Of a stretch of 64,000 nucleotides of DNA, positions 35,287 to 45,300 are shown one piece after another (within the stretch, counting starts at the first letter, position 1; each line of letters opens with the position of its first letter). Under the pieces are notes generated by a model. That model searched no databases, was not told the origin of the DNA, and saw only the letters and a list, made by a program, of their open reading frames with translations. The stretch comes from Deltaproteobacteria bacterium (GTDB taxonomy: Bacteria > Desulfobacterota > Desulfarculia > JACQYL01): NCBI GenBank assembly GCA_016208165.1, contig JACQYL010000052.1, positions 1 to 64,000 on the forward strand, given 5' to 3'. Position numbers and translations under genes: made by a program.

Positions 35287-36554
35287 TATTCTTGCTCCTT
35301 GCCAAGCACCAGGGGCGTCCCCACCGCGGCCTCGAGGACGGCGATGCTCTTGGCGTAATCGGTGAGGGCCTGATGGAAGTCCAACTCGAAGCGGTAAAGT
35401 CGCATACGGCTGTCGAGCAGGGTCATGAAGTCGGCCTTGTTGACGGTATAGGCGCTCATGGCGGATTGGATTTGCACTGTGGTCTGGGGAATAATTCCGG
35501 TACGATACAGCTCATATTGCTTCTGAAGCCGTTGGGCCATGGTTGCCGCGTCGGAGATGGCGAAGAAGATTTCGTTCCGCGCTCCGGTATACTCGGCTTG
35601 CCGGGCCGATAGCCTGGCCGCCGCTTCATCCACCTTTCGATTCTGTTTGGATTTGGCGAAAACCGGTAAATTCATCTCGATCATACCGCTGTATAGCTCC
35701 GAGTCGATATCGCGCTGACCATAGGACACCCGGAAATTGAAATCGGGGTAACGCTCGCGATTCGCCAGAGACAATCCTTTCACGCCGGCCGATACTTCGT
35801 TCTGCAGGGCCTTAAGCACGGGGCTTGTGTCGAGGGCGGTCTGCTGTAGCTGTTCGATGTCCAGATTACGGGGCTCGAAAAGCACTTCTTCAGGCACACC
35901 TAAAGGATGCGACGTAGGCCGATTCAGAAGCATGTTCATTCTGGCCTCGAGCGCCCGCCGACGCTGTTCGAGCATCAGCAGCTCATCCAGCATGCGGGAG
36001 ATCTCGACCTGTGCCCGGATCACATCTTCCTGGATTCCCTGGCCGAGGCCGTAGCGGGTCTGGGTCAAGCGTGAAAAATCTTCAAGGATAGCCTTGTTGC
36101 GAAGCGTCACATCGGTGGCGCGGTATACATGAGCGAGATCGTAAAAAACCAGCTTGACGTCCTTGATCACCTGGTTGGCGTTTTCGTCGATCTCTGATTG
36201 AGAGGCTTCGGCTTGCCTTTCGGCGACCTCTCGCATCAGCCGGCGCTTGCCGAAGAAAGGCACTTTTTGTGACAAGGATATTTCCTTGGTGGTCATCGGC
36301 TCGACGTTGAAATCGAAACTGTCCGGTAAATTCAGGACGCCAAATCCGAGCATGGGATCATCCAGAGCTCCGGCCTGGGGTATCTGCTGTCGAGCGGCTT
36401 CGGCACGATGGCGGGCCGCCCCGATCTGAGGATTGACGGCCAAAGCCTCTTCGATCAGTTGATTTAAGCTGATGACGGGCTCCGCAGGAATGGCGATCAA
36501 CGGCCGGAGGAGAAAGAAGAGAAGGAAGAAAAGCCCGCACAGGATGCGTGGCAT
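35286..36554 (-). CDS. cusC: CusC-type outer membrane efflux factor (TolC family)
   Basis: 422 aa from ATG 36554, selected because GGAGGG lies just upstream; the longer frame to 36686 adds a leader lacking signal features. Signal peptide to about residue 24, then two outer-membrane-factor repeats: SLNQLIEEALAVNPQIGAARHRAEAARQQIPQ begins the first, and a second starts near IEQLQQTALDTSPVLKALQNEV. First gene of the efflux operon cusC-cusB-cusA-YtkA-like. No N-terminal lipobox seen. Confidence 0.9.
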   Translation of the reverse strand: MPRILCGLFFLLFFLLRPLIAIPAEPVISLNQLIEEALAVNPQIGAARHRAEAARQQIPQAGALDDPMLGFGVLNLPDSFDFNVEPMTTKEISLSQKVPFFGKRRLMREVAERQAEASQSEIDENANQVIKDVKLVFYDLAHVYRATDVTLRNKAILEDFSRLTQTRYGLGQGIQEDVIRAQVEISRMLDELLMLEQRRRALEARMNMLLNRPTSHPLGVPEEVLFEPRNLDIEQLQQTALDTSPVLKALQNEVSAGVKGLSLANRERYPDFNFRVSYGQRDIDSELYSGMIEMNLPVFAKSKQNRKVDEAAARLSARQAEYTGARNEIFFAISDAATMAQRLQKQYELYRTGIIPQTTVQIQSAMSAYTVNKADFMTLLDSRMRLYRFELDFHQALTDYAKSIAVLEAAVGTPLVLGKEQE

Positions 36555-37399
36555 ATACAGCCCTCCTTTTTTGGCAACGCGTGCTGGTTCAGTCCCTGTG
36601 TGATGTTGGACAAAGATAACGCGGTCTTTTAGAAAAACAAGGCTCTGGACAAGCTTTCGTATGAAAAATTCCAACATGAAAAGCAATATACAAGAGAGAG
36701 CAGGCTCCTGCCGGTCAGCGGGAAGAGTAAGGGCGCATCCGGCGAAAAGAAAGGCGCTCTACCGGATTTGCGATGTATCGTCTATTTAGTGGAAAAACTG
36801 GAAGTAGGCTGGAGTCTTTGTGAAGAATACCCACGCAATGGCCGGAATCTTCACTCGACTTGGAACAAATCGAAGGAAGGCGTCCCGTCCTGAAGCAAGA
36901 ATGTGGGTGTACTTGCCATGTCCGGGCGCGCTCTGCTTTCTATAGACGAGGAGTTCATTGGCGGCTTCCGTTCATGTGTTGTCCGAGTATGCAAGGTGCG
37001 TCCCGTTTCTGAGCGCTTAGTTGCATATACCGCTGAATCACTTGCTCAATTTCCAAGCATCCGAAGACCACGCCCGGACTGAGTATGTATTACGTTCAAT
37101 AAACAGGTTGGCTCCTAGTTGCCCGGAGTTTCGCGAATCGCCCGGGCCTCTATGTAAACGCTGCGCACCGACGGGACCGCTTGGCGGATATCCAATTCAA
37201 TCTTTGCTCGTCTATTTTACTCAACGCTTTTGCAGAACACCCGTGCAATCAGGATTGTTCGAAGAACAGTTTGACGACCACGGCTTGGAACGATGACGCG
37301 TTGAGGAGCTTCCGGGGCGTCTATGCGTATTTTTCTCCGTACCCTCTACCGATATTCTTGTATCAACCCCATAGATGTGCTCCATCTCCATGTTCATCC
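36555..37399. other. Intergenic, about 845 bp between the cus and chr operons
   Basis: Nothing convincing. Short open frames on both strands show no coding character. The region should hold the cus promoter (leftward) near 36600-36750; no repeat or RNA gene recognised. Confidence 0.5.
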
Positions 37400-37445
37400 T
37401 TGACAAAGTGAAACAATTGTAACATTATGTATGTTACAATTGTTT
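37400..37445 (+). promoter_or_regulatory. chr operon promoter with perfect 15-bp inverted-repeat operator
   Basis: TTGACA (37400-37405), 17-bp spacer, CATTAT (37423-37428). Overlapping it is a perfect palindrome: AAACAATTGTAACAT (37411-37425), spacer TATGT, ATGTTACAATTGTTT (37431-37445). AGGAG and the chrB start follow directly. The placement predicts repression by a bound regulator; ChrB itself is the obvious candidate, since ChrB is a known chromate-responsive regulator. Confidence 0.7.
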
Positions 37446-37456
37446 AGGAGATAACC

Positions 37457-38431
37457 ATGGCATCTGCCCATCCGACCACATGGCTGCTGTTCATTCATCA
37501 AATCCCCCCCAAACCAGACGCCCTTCGCGTGAAAATATGGAGGCGCCTTCAGCAGGTGGGGGCCGTCGCGATCAAGCAATCGGTCTACGTTATGCCGTTT
37601 TCCGAGCAATCAAGGGAGGATTTGAGCTGGACGCTCAAGGAGATTGTCGAGGGCGGCGGGGATGGCTCCATCTCAGAGGCGCGGTTTGTCGAGGGGCTCT
37701 CGGACGAACAGATCCTCGCCCTGTTCCACAACGCGCGCAAGTCGGACTACGAAAAGCTGATCCAGGAGGCCAACGCGCTGCTCGCCGAATGGTCTTCCGG
37801 AGAGAGCGACCCCAGGGACCCTGCGACCAGAGGACCGGCTCAGCTTGCCAAATTGCAGCGACGGTTGGACGAAATGGCCGCCATCGATTTTTTCCGGACC
37901 CCGGAGCGCGCCACGGCGGAATTGCAGCTTAAGGAGTTGGGAAATCTCCTGACCAGACAACCATCCGCCAACAACACGGTTAATGAGGGTATCGGCGACC
38001 TGATGGGAAAGACTTGGGTGACCCGCTGCAATCTGTTTGTCGACCGTATCGCTTGTGGCTGGCTGATCCGTCGATTCGTGGACAACACGGCAGCATTCAA
38101 ATTCGTTCCTGGTCCTCATTACGCACCCAAGCCCAACGAGGTCCGTTTTGACATGTACGACGGGGAGTACACCCACGAGGGAGACCGCTGCACCTTCGAG
38201 GTTATGGTCCAACGTCTTCAGATTCAAGACCACGCCATGGGCCCTTTGGCTGAAGTGGTACACGACATCGACTTGAAGGACGGAAAGTTTGGCCGCAGCG
38301 AAACCTACGGATTTAACGCCCTTCTGACCGGCTTGGTGGCCGCGCATCCGGACGATGATGAGCGAATGACGGAAGGGTTTCGCCTGTTTGACAATCTGTA
38401 CGCCTATTATCAACGGCAAAAGAGGGAATAA
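37457..38431 (+). CDS. chrB: ChrB chromate resistance/regulatory protein
   Basis: 324 aa, the usual length for full ChrB. N-terminal domain with TTWLLFIHQIPPKPDALRVKIWRRL and AIKQSVYVMPF, and a C-terminal domain from about residue 185 with VDRIACGWLIRRFVDNTAAFKFVP and EGDRCTFEVMVQRL. ChrB of other bacteria acts as a chromate-sensing repressor of its own operon. It is the first gene after the palindromic promoter and its start overlaps the operator region closely, so autoregulation is likely. Ribosome binding site AGGAG at 37446-37450. Confidence 0.92.
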   Translation: MASAHPTTWLLFIHQIPPKPDALRVKIWRRLQQVGAVAIKQSVYVMPFSEQSREDLSWTLKEIVEGGGDGSISEARFVEGLSDEQILALFHNARKSDYEKLIQEANALLAEWSSGESDPRDPATRGPAQLAKLQRRLDEMAAIDFFRTPERATAELQLKELGNLLTRQPSANNTVNEGIGDLMGKTWVTRCNLFVDRIACGWLIRRFVDNTAAFKFVPGPHYAPKPNEVRFDMYDGEYTHEGDRCTFEVMVQRLQIQDHAMGPLAEVVHDIDLKDGKFGRSETYGFNALLTGLVAAHPDDDERMTEGFRLFDNLYAYYQRQKRE

Positions 38432-38472
38432 CCTTCTGAGTTCGGAGCTTAGAAACAATAGGAGAACGCCCA

Positions 38473-38910
38473 ATGAAATGGATAACCCGATCCCGTGTCC
38501 ACGTCGACCGGGTGGCGTGCCCTTGGCTGATCGCCCGGTTTATCGACACGGATGCCGAGTTTCTGTTCGTGCCGAAAAGCAAGGTAATGCAAATCGCCGA
38601 AAAGACCGGCGCGATTCCCTTTGACACTGAGGGAGCCGAGCTGCACCACCGGGAGGACCGCTGCACCTTCGATGCGATAATCGAGGATTACCAACTTACC
38701 GATACGGCCCTGCTGCGCATGGCCAAAGTGATCAACGCGGCGGACACCGGCCGCCTGGGCGCCGATCCCCTGGCGGCCGGTTTTGAAGCTATCGCCGTGG
38801 GCTACAGTCTGCGCTTTCCGAATGACCTGGAAAATATCGAAAAGCAGTTTGAGGTCTACGACGCCTTGTATACCTGGTGCCGCCTGGATGTCGCCAGGAG
38901 AGAATCCTAA
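38473..38910 (+). CDS. Stand-alone ChrB C-terminal domain protein
   Basis: 145 aa, preceded by TAGGAG. SRVHVDRVACPWLIARFIDTDAEFLFVP and HREDRCTFDAIIEDY repeat the motifs of the C-terminal half of the preceding ChrB, so it is a paralogue of that domain without the N-terminal part. The conserved Cys in VACPWLI and RCTFD and the His pair HHRED could bind metal or chromate. It may sense or sequester chromate, or modify ChrB action by pairing with it (inference). Confidence 0.88.
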   Translation: MKWITRSRVHVDRVACPWLIARFIDTDAEFLFVPKSKVMQIAEKTGAIPFDTEGAELHHREDRCTFDAIIEDYQLTDTALLRMAKVINAADTGRLGADPLAAGFEAIAVGYSLRFPNDLENIEKQFEVYDALYTWCRLDVARRES

Positions 38911-38921
38911 AGGAACGCGTC

Positions 38922-40208
38922 ATGGCAACCATAGAGACCATGAATTCACGGGCCTCACGGCTTGCCGGCTTTCTCGGCCTGAAGCGAAGCACGGTCGGTG
39001 TGCTGGTCATGGTGGTGCTGGTGGGCATGGGCGAGCGCATGGCCGAGCGTTTTCTGCCCATCTACATGCTGGCTATAGGGGGTGGTGTGCTGGTCATCGG
39101 GTTGCTTCAGGCCATGGACAACCTGCTGTCGGCCCTTTACTCCTTTCCCGGCGGCTACCTGTCCGACCGCATCGGCGCCAAACGGTCGCTTTTGATTTTT
39201 AACCTGGTGGCCATGGTCGGCTTTGCCCTGGTGATCCTGGCGCCTTCCTGGCAGGCGGTGCTCATCGGAGCGATGCTTTTCATTTCCTGGTCGGCCATAT
39301 CCCTTCCGGCCACCATGAGCTTGATGTACAAGGCGCTGCCTCAAAACAAGCGCACCATGGGAGTCAGCATGCACTCGCTGGTGCGGCGCATTCCCATGGC
39401 CCTCGGCCCCCTGCTCGGCGGTGTCTTCATCAGTGTCTGGGGCGAGCGGGACGGGGTCCGCCTGGCCTTTGGCGTGGCCCTGGTCATGGCCGTGGCCGCG
39501 CTGCTCCTACAGCAGCGGATGATCGAAGATGATACTCGGGACAAGCGTTCCACATCCGACACCTGCGCTCTCACACCGGAAAAAAACCCGCTGAAACTGC
39601 TGCGCCTGATGAACCCGGCCATGAAAGGCCTGCTGGTGACCGATATCCTGGTGCGGTTTTGCGAGCAGATCCCCTATGCTTTCGTGGTGGTCTGGTGCAT
39701 GAAGACCATCACGGATTCGGTATCGGCCGTTCAGTTCGGCCTGCTGACCACCATCGAAATGACCACGGCAGTGCTCGTCTACATTCCGGTGGCCTATCTC
39801 GCCGACCGCGGCGCCAAGAAGCCTTTTGTGCTGATGACCTTTGTCTTCTTCACCCTCTTTCCCATGGTGCTGTTGTTTAGTCGTAGCTTCGAGTGGCTCG
39901 TTGCGGCCTTTATTTTAAGGGGGCTAAAGGAGTTCGGAGAGCCCACCCGTAAGGCGCTGATCATGGATTTGTCTCCGGATCACTGTAAAGCGGGAATGTT
40001 CGGCCTATACTATCTGATCCGGGACGTTTTTGTTTCCCTGGCCGCCCTGGGCGGCGCGTTCTTGTGGCAAATCAGCCCTCAAACAAACCTGATAGCGGCG
40101 TTCGTTTTCGGGATCATCGGCACGACGGGGTTTGCGATTTTCGGCCGCGATATCCCAGTACCCACAAAAAACAAGGAGTCTCAAAATGACAGTTCGGAAA
40201 CAACATAA
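38922..40208 (+). CDS. MFS transporter in the chr operon
   Basis: 428 aa from ATG 38922 with AAAGGAA upstream, 11 bases after the previous stop. Twelve hydrophobic segments. MFS signatures: PGGYLSDRIGAKRSLLIFN between helices 2 and 3 and VAYLADRGAKKPFVLMTF in the second half. A soluble loop (about residues 205-225) separates the halves. MFS genes occur in several chr clusters, where their substrate is not firmly known; an efflux role for chromate, sulfate or a reduction product is possible. Confidence 0.88.
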   Translation: MATIETMNSRASRLAGFLGLKRSTVGVLVMVVLVGMGERMAERFLPIYMLAIGGGVLVIGLLQAMDNLLSALYSFPGGYLSDRIGAKRSLLIFNLVAMVGFALVILAPSWQAVLIGAMLFISWSAISLPATMSLMYKALPQNKRTMGVSMHSLVRRIPMALGPLLGGVFISVWGERDGVRLAFGVALVMAVAALLLQQRMIEDDTRDKRSTSDTCALTPEKNPLKLLRLMNPAMKGLLVTDILVRFCEQIPYAFVVVWCMKTITDSVSAVQFGLLTTIEMTTAVLVYIPVAYLADRGAKKPFVLMTFVFFTLFPMVLLFSRSFEWLVAAFILRGLKEFGEPTRKALIMDLSPDHCKAGMFGLYYLIRDVFVSLAALGGAFLWQISPQTNLIAAFVFGIIGTTGFAIFGRDIPVPTKNKESQNDSSETT

Positions 40209-40274
40209 ACAGTTGAATGAATTCAATCCATAAAAGCGTTTTTTCAGCCTTATCTTCAACTTGAGGAGGAAGTT

Positions 40275-41507
40275 ATGAAACATGAAGCAAAACCAGCCCT
40301 TGTTTTTGTCATCACAGCAGCACTGATGGGAGTTCCTCTTTTTTCTTTGGGATTTGCGAAGGACCTGACGTTTCCCGAGGGAACAGCCACATCATCCGAA
40401 ACTTGCGGGGAATGCCACCAGGCGATTTACCGCGAATTCGCCTTTGGCTTCGGAAGCGACATTCGCTACTTGCCGACTTCGCTGCCGACTGCGGAAGGTG
40501 CGAAACTTACGTTACCCGCTACTGTGTCGGCTACCGCGACAGCCCATGCTTTCGCTGGAATCGAGCCGTTCCCTGTCCACGCCCGTGAATCCGAAGAAGA
40601 AGGCAGGTCGTGCAACGTCTGCCACTTCCCGGAGCCCTTTGCTATCCCCGACATGAACGTCCCGGAGATGACCAAACCGACTGGACGCCCGAAAGGGGAA
40701 GAGGCAGGGGGCCTAACCTGCGCCAGTTGCCACCTCACCCCGGAAGGAAAGATCAGAGGGCCTTATAGCGTCGAAGCCCCTCATGAAACGGTGACTGATC
40801 CCGCTATTCAAACCTCGGCCATGTGCGCCTACTGTCACAGCATGGGAAAACGGGTGGTCGGAAAGCAGACACAGACTTTCCTCGAGTGGCGTGAGGATTT
40901 CCACAAACCTGCTCTTGGCAGGCAGCATTGCAATGACTGCCACATGCCTCGGACCGTGCGCAAGGTGGCGGAGGATTTTGACAATCCCGAACGGGTTGTT
41001 GCACGGCATCTCTGGACAGGCGGCCGTTCCAAACAGCGAATCACCAGCGCTCTCAGCATGGCGATCAGCCAACCCTATGAAGGGAAGCCGACTTTGACGC
41101 TCCATGTCATCAACATCGGCGCCGGCCATTCGGTGCCGACAGGTTCGAACCGCCGTGCCATTTACATGAACGTGGAGCTCTTGGGTCAAGATGGCAAGCG
41201 TATCGAGCAGAGGGAGTGGATGTTCGCCCCCTGGTATGGACCCAGGCCGGATGACAAGAAATATCTGGAGGAAGACAAAACGCGTCCAGACAGCATCGCC
41301 GCCATGCAGGCCGATGCCCAGGGGCCCCATGAGCCGATCATCCTCGCGGGAGAGGAGCGCGTTCTTTCCTGGGCGCCGAGCCTGAAACCGGGCGAATATA
41401 CTGTTAAGGCCCGCCTGATTTACGACCTCAACCGGTATAACGGCGGGTCTTTTTCGGATGACCAGACCGAAGTCAATAGTGCAACTCTCGCAATCAAGAT
41501 AAAGTGA
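40275..41507 (+). CDS. Pentaheme c-type cytochrome
   Basis: 410 aa, GAGGAGG before the ATG. Signal peptide or anchor at about residues 8-28. Five heme-binding sites: CGECH, CNVCH, CASCH, CAYCH and CNDCH, all within the first 230 residues. The rest is a beta-rich domain starting near PTLTLHVINIGAGHSVPTGSNRRA, as seen in some periplasmic multiheme proteins of sulfate and metal reducers. Placed between an MFS gene and an outer-membrane barrel in a chr operon, it could reduce chromate in the periplasm or feed electrons outward (inference). Confidence 0.9.
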   Translation: MKHEAKPALVFVITAALMGVPLFSLGFAKDLTFPEGTATSSETCGECHQAIYREFAFGFGSDIRYLPTSLPTAEGAKLTLPATVSATATAHAFAGIEPFPVHARESEEEGRSCNVCHFPEPFAIPDMNVPEMTKPTGRPKGEEAGGLTCASCHLTPEGKIRGPYSVEAPHETVTDPAIQTSAMCAYCHSMGKRVVGKQTQTFLEWREDFHKPALGRQHCNDCHMPRTVRKVAEDFDNPERVVARHLWTGGRSKQRITSALSMAISQPYEGKPTLTLHVINIGAGHSVPTGSNRRAIYMNVELLGQDGKRIEQREWMFAPWYGPRPDDKKYLEEDKTRPDSIAAMQADAQGPHEPIILAGEERVLSWAPSLKPGEYTVKARLIYDLNRYNGGSFSDDQTEVNSATLAIKIK

Positions 41508-41517
41508 GGATATTGGA

Positions 41518-42273
41518 ATGCGCCGGTTTTTTATCACCGTTTGTTCGATTATGATTGCACTGGCCTCGGTTGCAAGCCCGGCGTTGGCCGGGCCTCCGCT
41601 CATAACCGACGATCCGGGCACTCCTGGAGATGGCAACTGGGAAATCAATTTTGCCTTTGCCATGGAAAGACGGGATTCGGAAACTCGTTTTGAGGCGCCG
41701 ATCCTTGATGTCAATTACGGCTGGGGAGATCACGTCCAGCTCAAATTCGAAATCCCCTGGATCATTCTTCACGAAGAAGGGGATAGCACAAAGAACGGCA
41801 TTGGAAACTCTTCATTGGGTGTTAAGTGGCGGTTTCTCGGTGAAAAAACCGATGGTTTTTCCGTTTCCTTCTATCCGAAGCTTGAGTTCAATACACCTGG
41901 CTCCTCATCAGATGACCGCGGACTTGTGGATAAAGGAACCAGTTTTGCTATTCCTTTCCAGGCGGCAAAGGGATTTGGACCAGTTGGCCTAAATTTGGAC
42001 CTGGGGTACGCTTTCATAGAACACAATAGGAATGAATGGCTCTGCGGTCTTGCTCTGAGCTATGAAATATCCGATCGGTTCAAGCTCGTGGGAGAACTGG
42101 CCGGGAATGCCCTCAGTGATTTCAATGAACATGAACTGGTAACCAATCTCGGCGCCGTATGGCAGGTTAGCAAACATCTGGCCTTGCCCATGTCCGTGGG
42201 AAGAAGCATTCATGATTCCGAAGGAGATGGTGCTGAACTCCTATCCTACATTGGGGTGCAGTTAATATACTGA
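41518..42273 (+). CDS. Outer membrane beta-barrel protein (phenol-MetA-like family)
   Basis: 251 aa with signal peptide to about residue 24 (ALAGPP). GPPLITDDPGTPGDGNWEINFAF, LDVNYGWGDHVQLKFEIPW, GNSSLGVKWRF and a C-terminal LLSYIGVQLIY with aromatic end give alternating-strand barrel character similar to the MetA-pathway-of-phenol-degradation outer membrane family. It follows the cytochrome by 10 bases. Together they could form an electron or solute path across the outer membrane, but no direct evidence exists in sequence. Confidence 0.75.
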   Translation: MRRFFITVCSIMIALASVASPALAGPPLITDDPGTPGDGNWEINFAFAMERRDSETRFEAPILDVNYGWGDHVQLKFEIPWIILHEEGDSTKNGIGNSSLGVKWRFLGEKTDGFSVSFYPKLEFNTPGSSSDDRGLVDKGTSFAIPFQAAKGFGPVGLNLDLGYAFIEHNRNEWLCGLALSYEISDRFKLVGELAGNALSDFNEHELVTNLGAVWQVSKHLALPMSVGRSIHDSEGDGAELLSYIGVQLIY

Positions 42274-42371
42274 TCGGGGCGGATTGAGCAACCGTTTATG
42301 GGCGCCGCATTTAAAGGTTCGGGGTGGAGGTGTTTCTCCGTCCGAATTTAGAGAAAAGGGGGGAAACTACC

Positions 42372-45300
42372 ATGGTGACATTTTTCAAAAGCCAAAAAAC
42401 TGGCGATGCCTGCCTGCCGCTGCCGGACATGGACCCGGAGCAGGTTGGCCGATATCGGCACTTTAGGGCGCTGCTAGCCAACAACCGCGCGGCACTCACC
42501 CTGATGGCCGATCTCGAGCAAATGTACTATGACAACCGGCCCTTCACCATCCAGTTCGTGGAGCGAAAGCGTAATCAACTGTTCTCCGAGGTCGATGCCA
42601 TGGTGCAATCCCTGTCGGGCGTATCCGGCAAGACGTATGAGCGCCTGTCAGGGATGTTGGAGGGCCTTCGTCATTATTCCAAGGATGAACTTAAGGCGGA
42701 TATCCCTCCGACAACGGAGGCCCTAACCATGCCCATCGACGGGATTGAGGAAGATCATGATCGGGCCGTGGGCGCCAAGGCCGCCAATTTGGCGCGCATG
42801 CGGCGGGAGCTGGCCCTGCCGACACCCAATGGGTTTGCCATAACCACCACCGCCTACCGGCTGTTTTTAATCGAAACCGGCCTTGCCGCGTATATCGATG
42901 AAGCCTTGGCGGAACTGTCTGCCGACGATCCAGCGGCCCTGGAGGCCATCGGCAGTAAGATCCGCGCCCGAATCATGGAAAGCCCGCTTCCGGCAACGAT
43001 TCACGCGGCGATGGAAGAAGCCGCTGGTAACCTTACGAACGGGACATGGTCCAATCTGCGTCTGGCGGTGCGCAGCAGCGCCATCGGCGAGGACAGCGAA
43101 ATCTCCTTCGCGGGGCAATACACTTCGGTCCTGAACGTGCCAGTGTCGGATTTGGCCGAGGCCTACAAACAGGTGGTGGCTAGCAAGTATTCCGCCTCGG
43201 CGCTTTCCTACCGCTTGCACCACGGCGTGGACGATCGCGAAACCCCCATGGCTGTGCTGGTGCTCGAAATGATCCAACCGCGTTTGAGCGGCGTTTTATA
43301 CACCGCCGATTCCATAGGCACCGATCAAGACAGCATTAGGATCAGCGCAGTCCACGGTCTCGGCGATGCCTTGGTGGGCGGCGACGCCTCCCCGCAGCGT
43401 ACATACCGGATCGACAAGAACGAATTCAGGATTCTGGACATGGGCGGGATTGGGATTGCAGACCGATCTCCCGTAGATGCCTCCTCCGAGGCGGAATCTC
43501 TACGAGAACTATGGGATTCCGCCAAGCTGCTGGAAAATCACTTCCAACGCCCCTTGGATATCGAATGGGCGCTTGATGGCTCAAATCGTCTATTTCTACT
43601 GCAAGCCCGCCCGTTGCTGGTGATCGAAGAAACAGCCGATCAAGGACCCGAGCCCGCCCACGATTATCCAGGCCATCCCATGGTCATCGAAGGCGGCAAG
43701 TGCGCCGCAGGCGGCGTTGTGGCTGGCCGGGTGCTGATCTTGAAAAACACGGAGACGGACGATCCCATCCCGAGGCTTGACCCCGACACTATCCTGGTGG
43801 CCTGCACGGCATCCACATCCATTACCCCATGGATCGGCAAGGCAAAAGGAATCATCACCGATATCGGCAGCGTCGCCAGCCACCTGGCCTCGGTTGCCCG
43901 CGAGTTTGGCGTGCCGGCGCTCTTTGACACCCAAACCGCCACCGCGACCCTCAAGGATGGCCAACAAATCACCCTATGGGCTAGCAAGGCGCGGGTATAC
44001 CGAGGCGTTGTGGAGGAACTGACGCGCGGCATGCGGCCGGTGAAACGCCCCATCTTCGCCAGCCCGATGCACCTGAGGCTGCAGCGCCTACTGGACCTGA
44101 CTTCGCCCTTGAACCTGACCGCGCCCGATTCACCCCAATTCACTCAGGAAGGATGCCGGACGGTTCACGATATCATCCGCTACTGCCATGAGATGTCCGT
44201 GCGCGAGATGTTCCGTTTCGGTGAATCAACGGGACGACTGCGCGCCGCGATGCGCCTCAAGGTGAGCATTCCCATCCAGCTTTATGTCCTTGATCTGGGG
44301 CACGGACTTCGCCGGGGGTTGACCACCTGCGATGAAATCAACGCCCACGATGTGGTGAGCGCGCCCTTCCGCGCCTTGTGGCGGGGGCTTTCCCATCCGT
44401 GCGTCAACTGGACGAGCACCATCGCCGTGGGCGCTCACAACTTCATGTCCCTGATGGCGGGAGGGGCCATGCCTCAGCAAGGCCGCCTGGGTGAGGCCAG
44501 CTATGCCATCGTCTCGGCCGATTACATGAACCTGAGCGCGCGCTTCGGCTATCATTTCGCCACGGTGGACGCCCTGTGCGGGACGGATACGGAGCATAAC
44601 TATGTCAATCTCCAGTTCGCGGGCGGCGCGGGCGCGTATTTCGGACGCACCCTGCGGATTCAGTACATGGCCGCCGTGCTCAAGCGCCTTGGTTTTGAAG
44701 CCAGCGTCAAAGGGGATTTGATCGAGGCGAGCATGGCACGGTTGGACCAAGCCGGCATGGAGGAGGCTCTCGACCAGTTGGGTCGTCTGCTGGGTACCAG
44801 CAGGTTGCTGGACATGGCGCTGAACAGTCCGGAGCAGGTGGTCTCGTTGGCCGACGCCTTTTTCCAAGGCAAGTACGACATCCTTGAGCGAGAACGAGAA
44901 GACGGGCCAAAAGACTTTCACCTGATCACCGGAAATTGGAAAACCGGCAAACCGGACATGGAGCAGGGGGTGCTGCAGGATGGTTCCAATTTCGGCTCTT
45001 GGATCTCCGCCGGCGTCTCCCAGGCCATGGCTCGGGTCATGGGCAAACGGTACCAGGAACTCCTGGACAACATCGGAGCCTACTATTACTTCCCTCTGGC
45101 CATCGCCAAGGAAAGCAGTATGGCCGAAGGCATGGCTCGGGTCATGGTAAAACCGCTATCCGGATACATCGACCAAGCCGGCGGGCTGGCTTTCGCCATC
45201 CGCGACTGGGGCAACTACTTTGTGTTTCGCATCAACGCCCTGGAGGACAACGCGATCTTGTTCGAATTCAGAAACGGCAAGCGTATCGAACGGTCAAATG

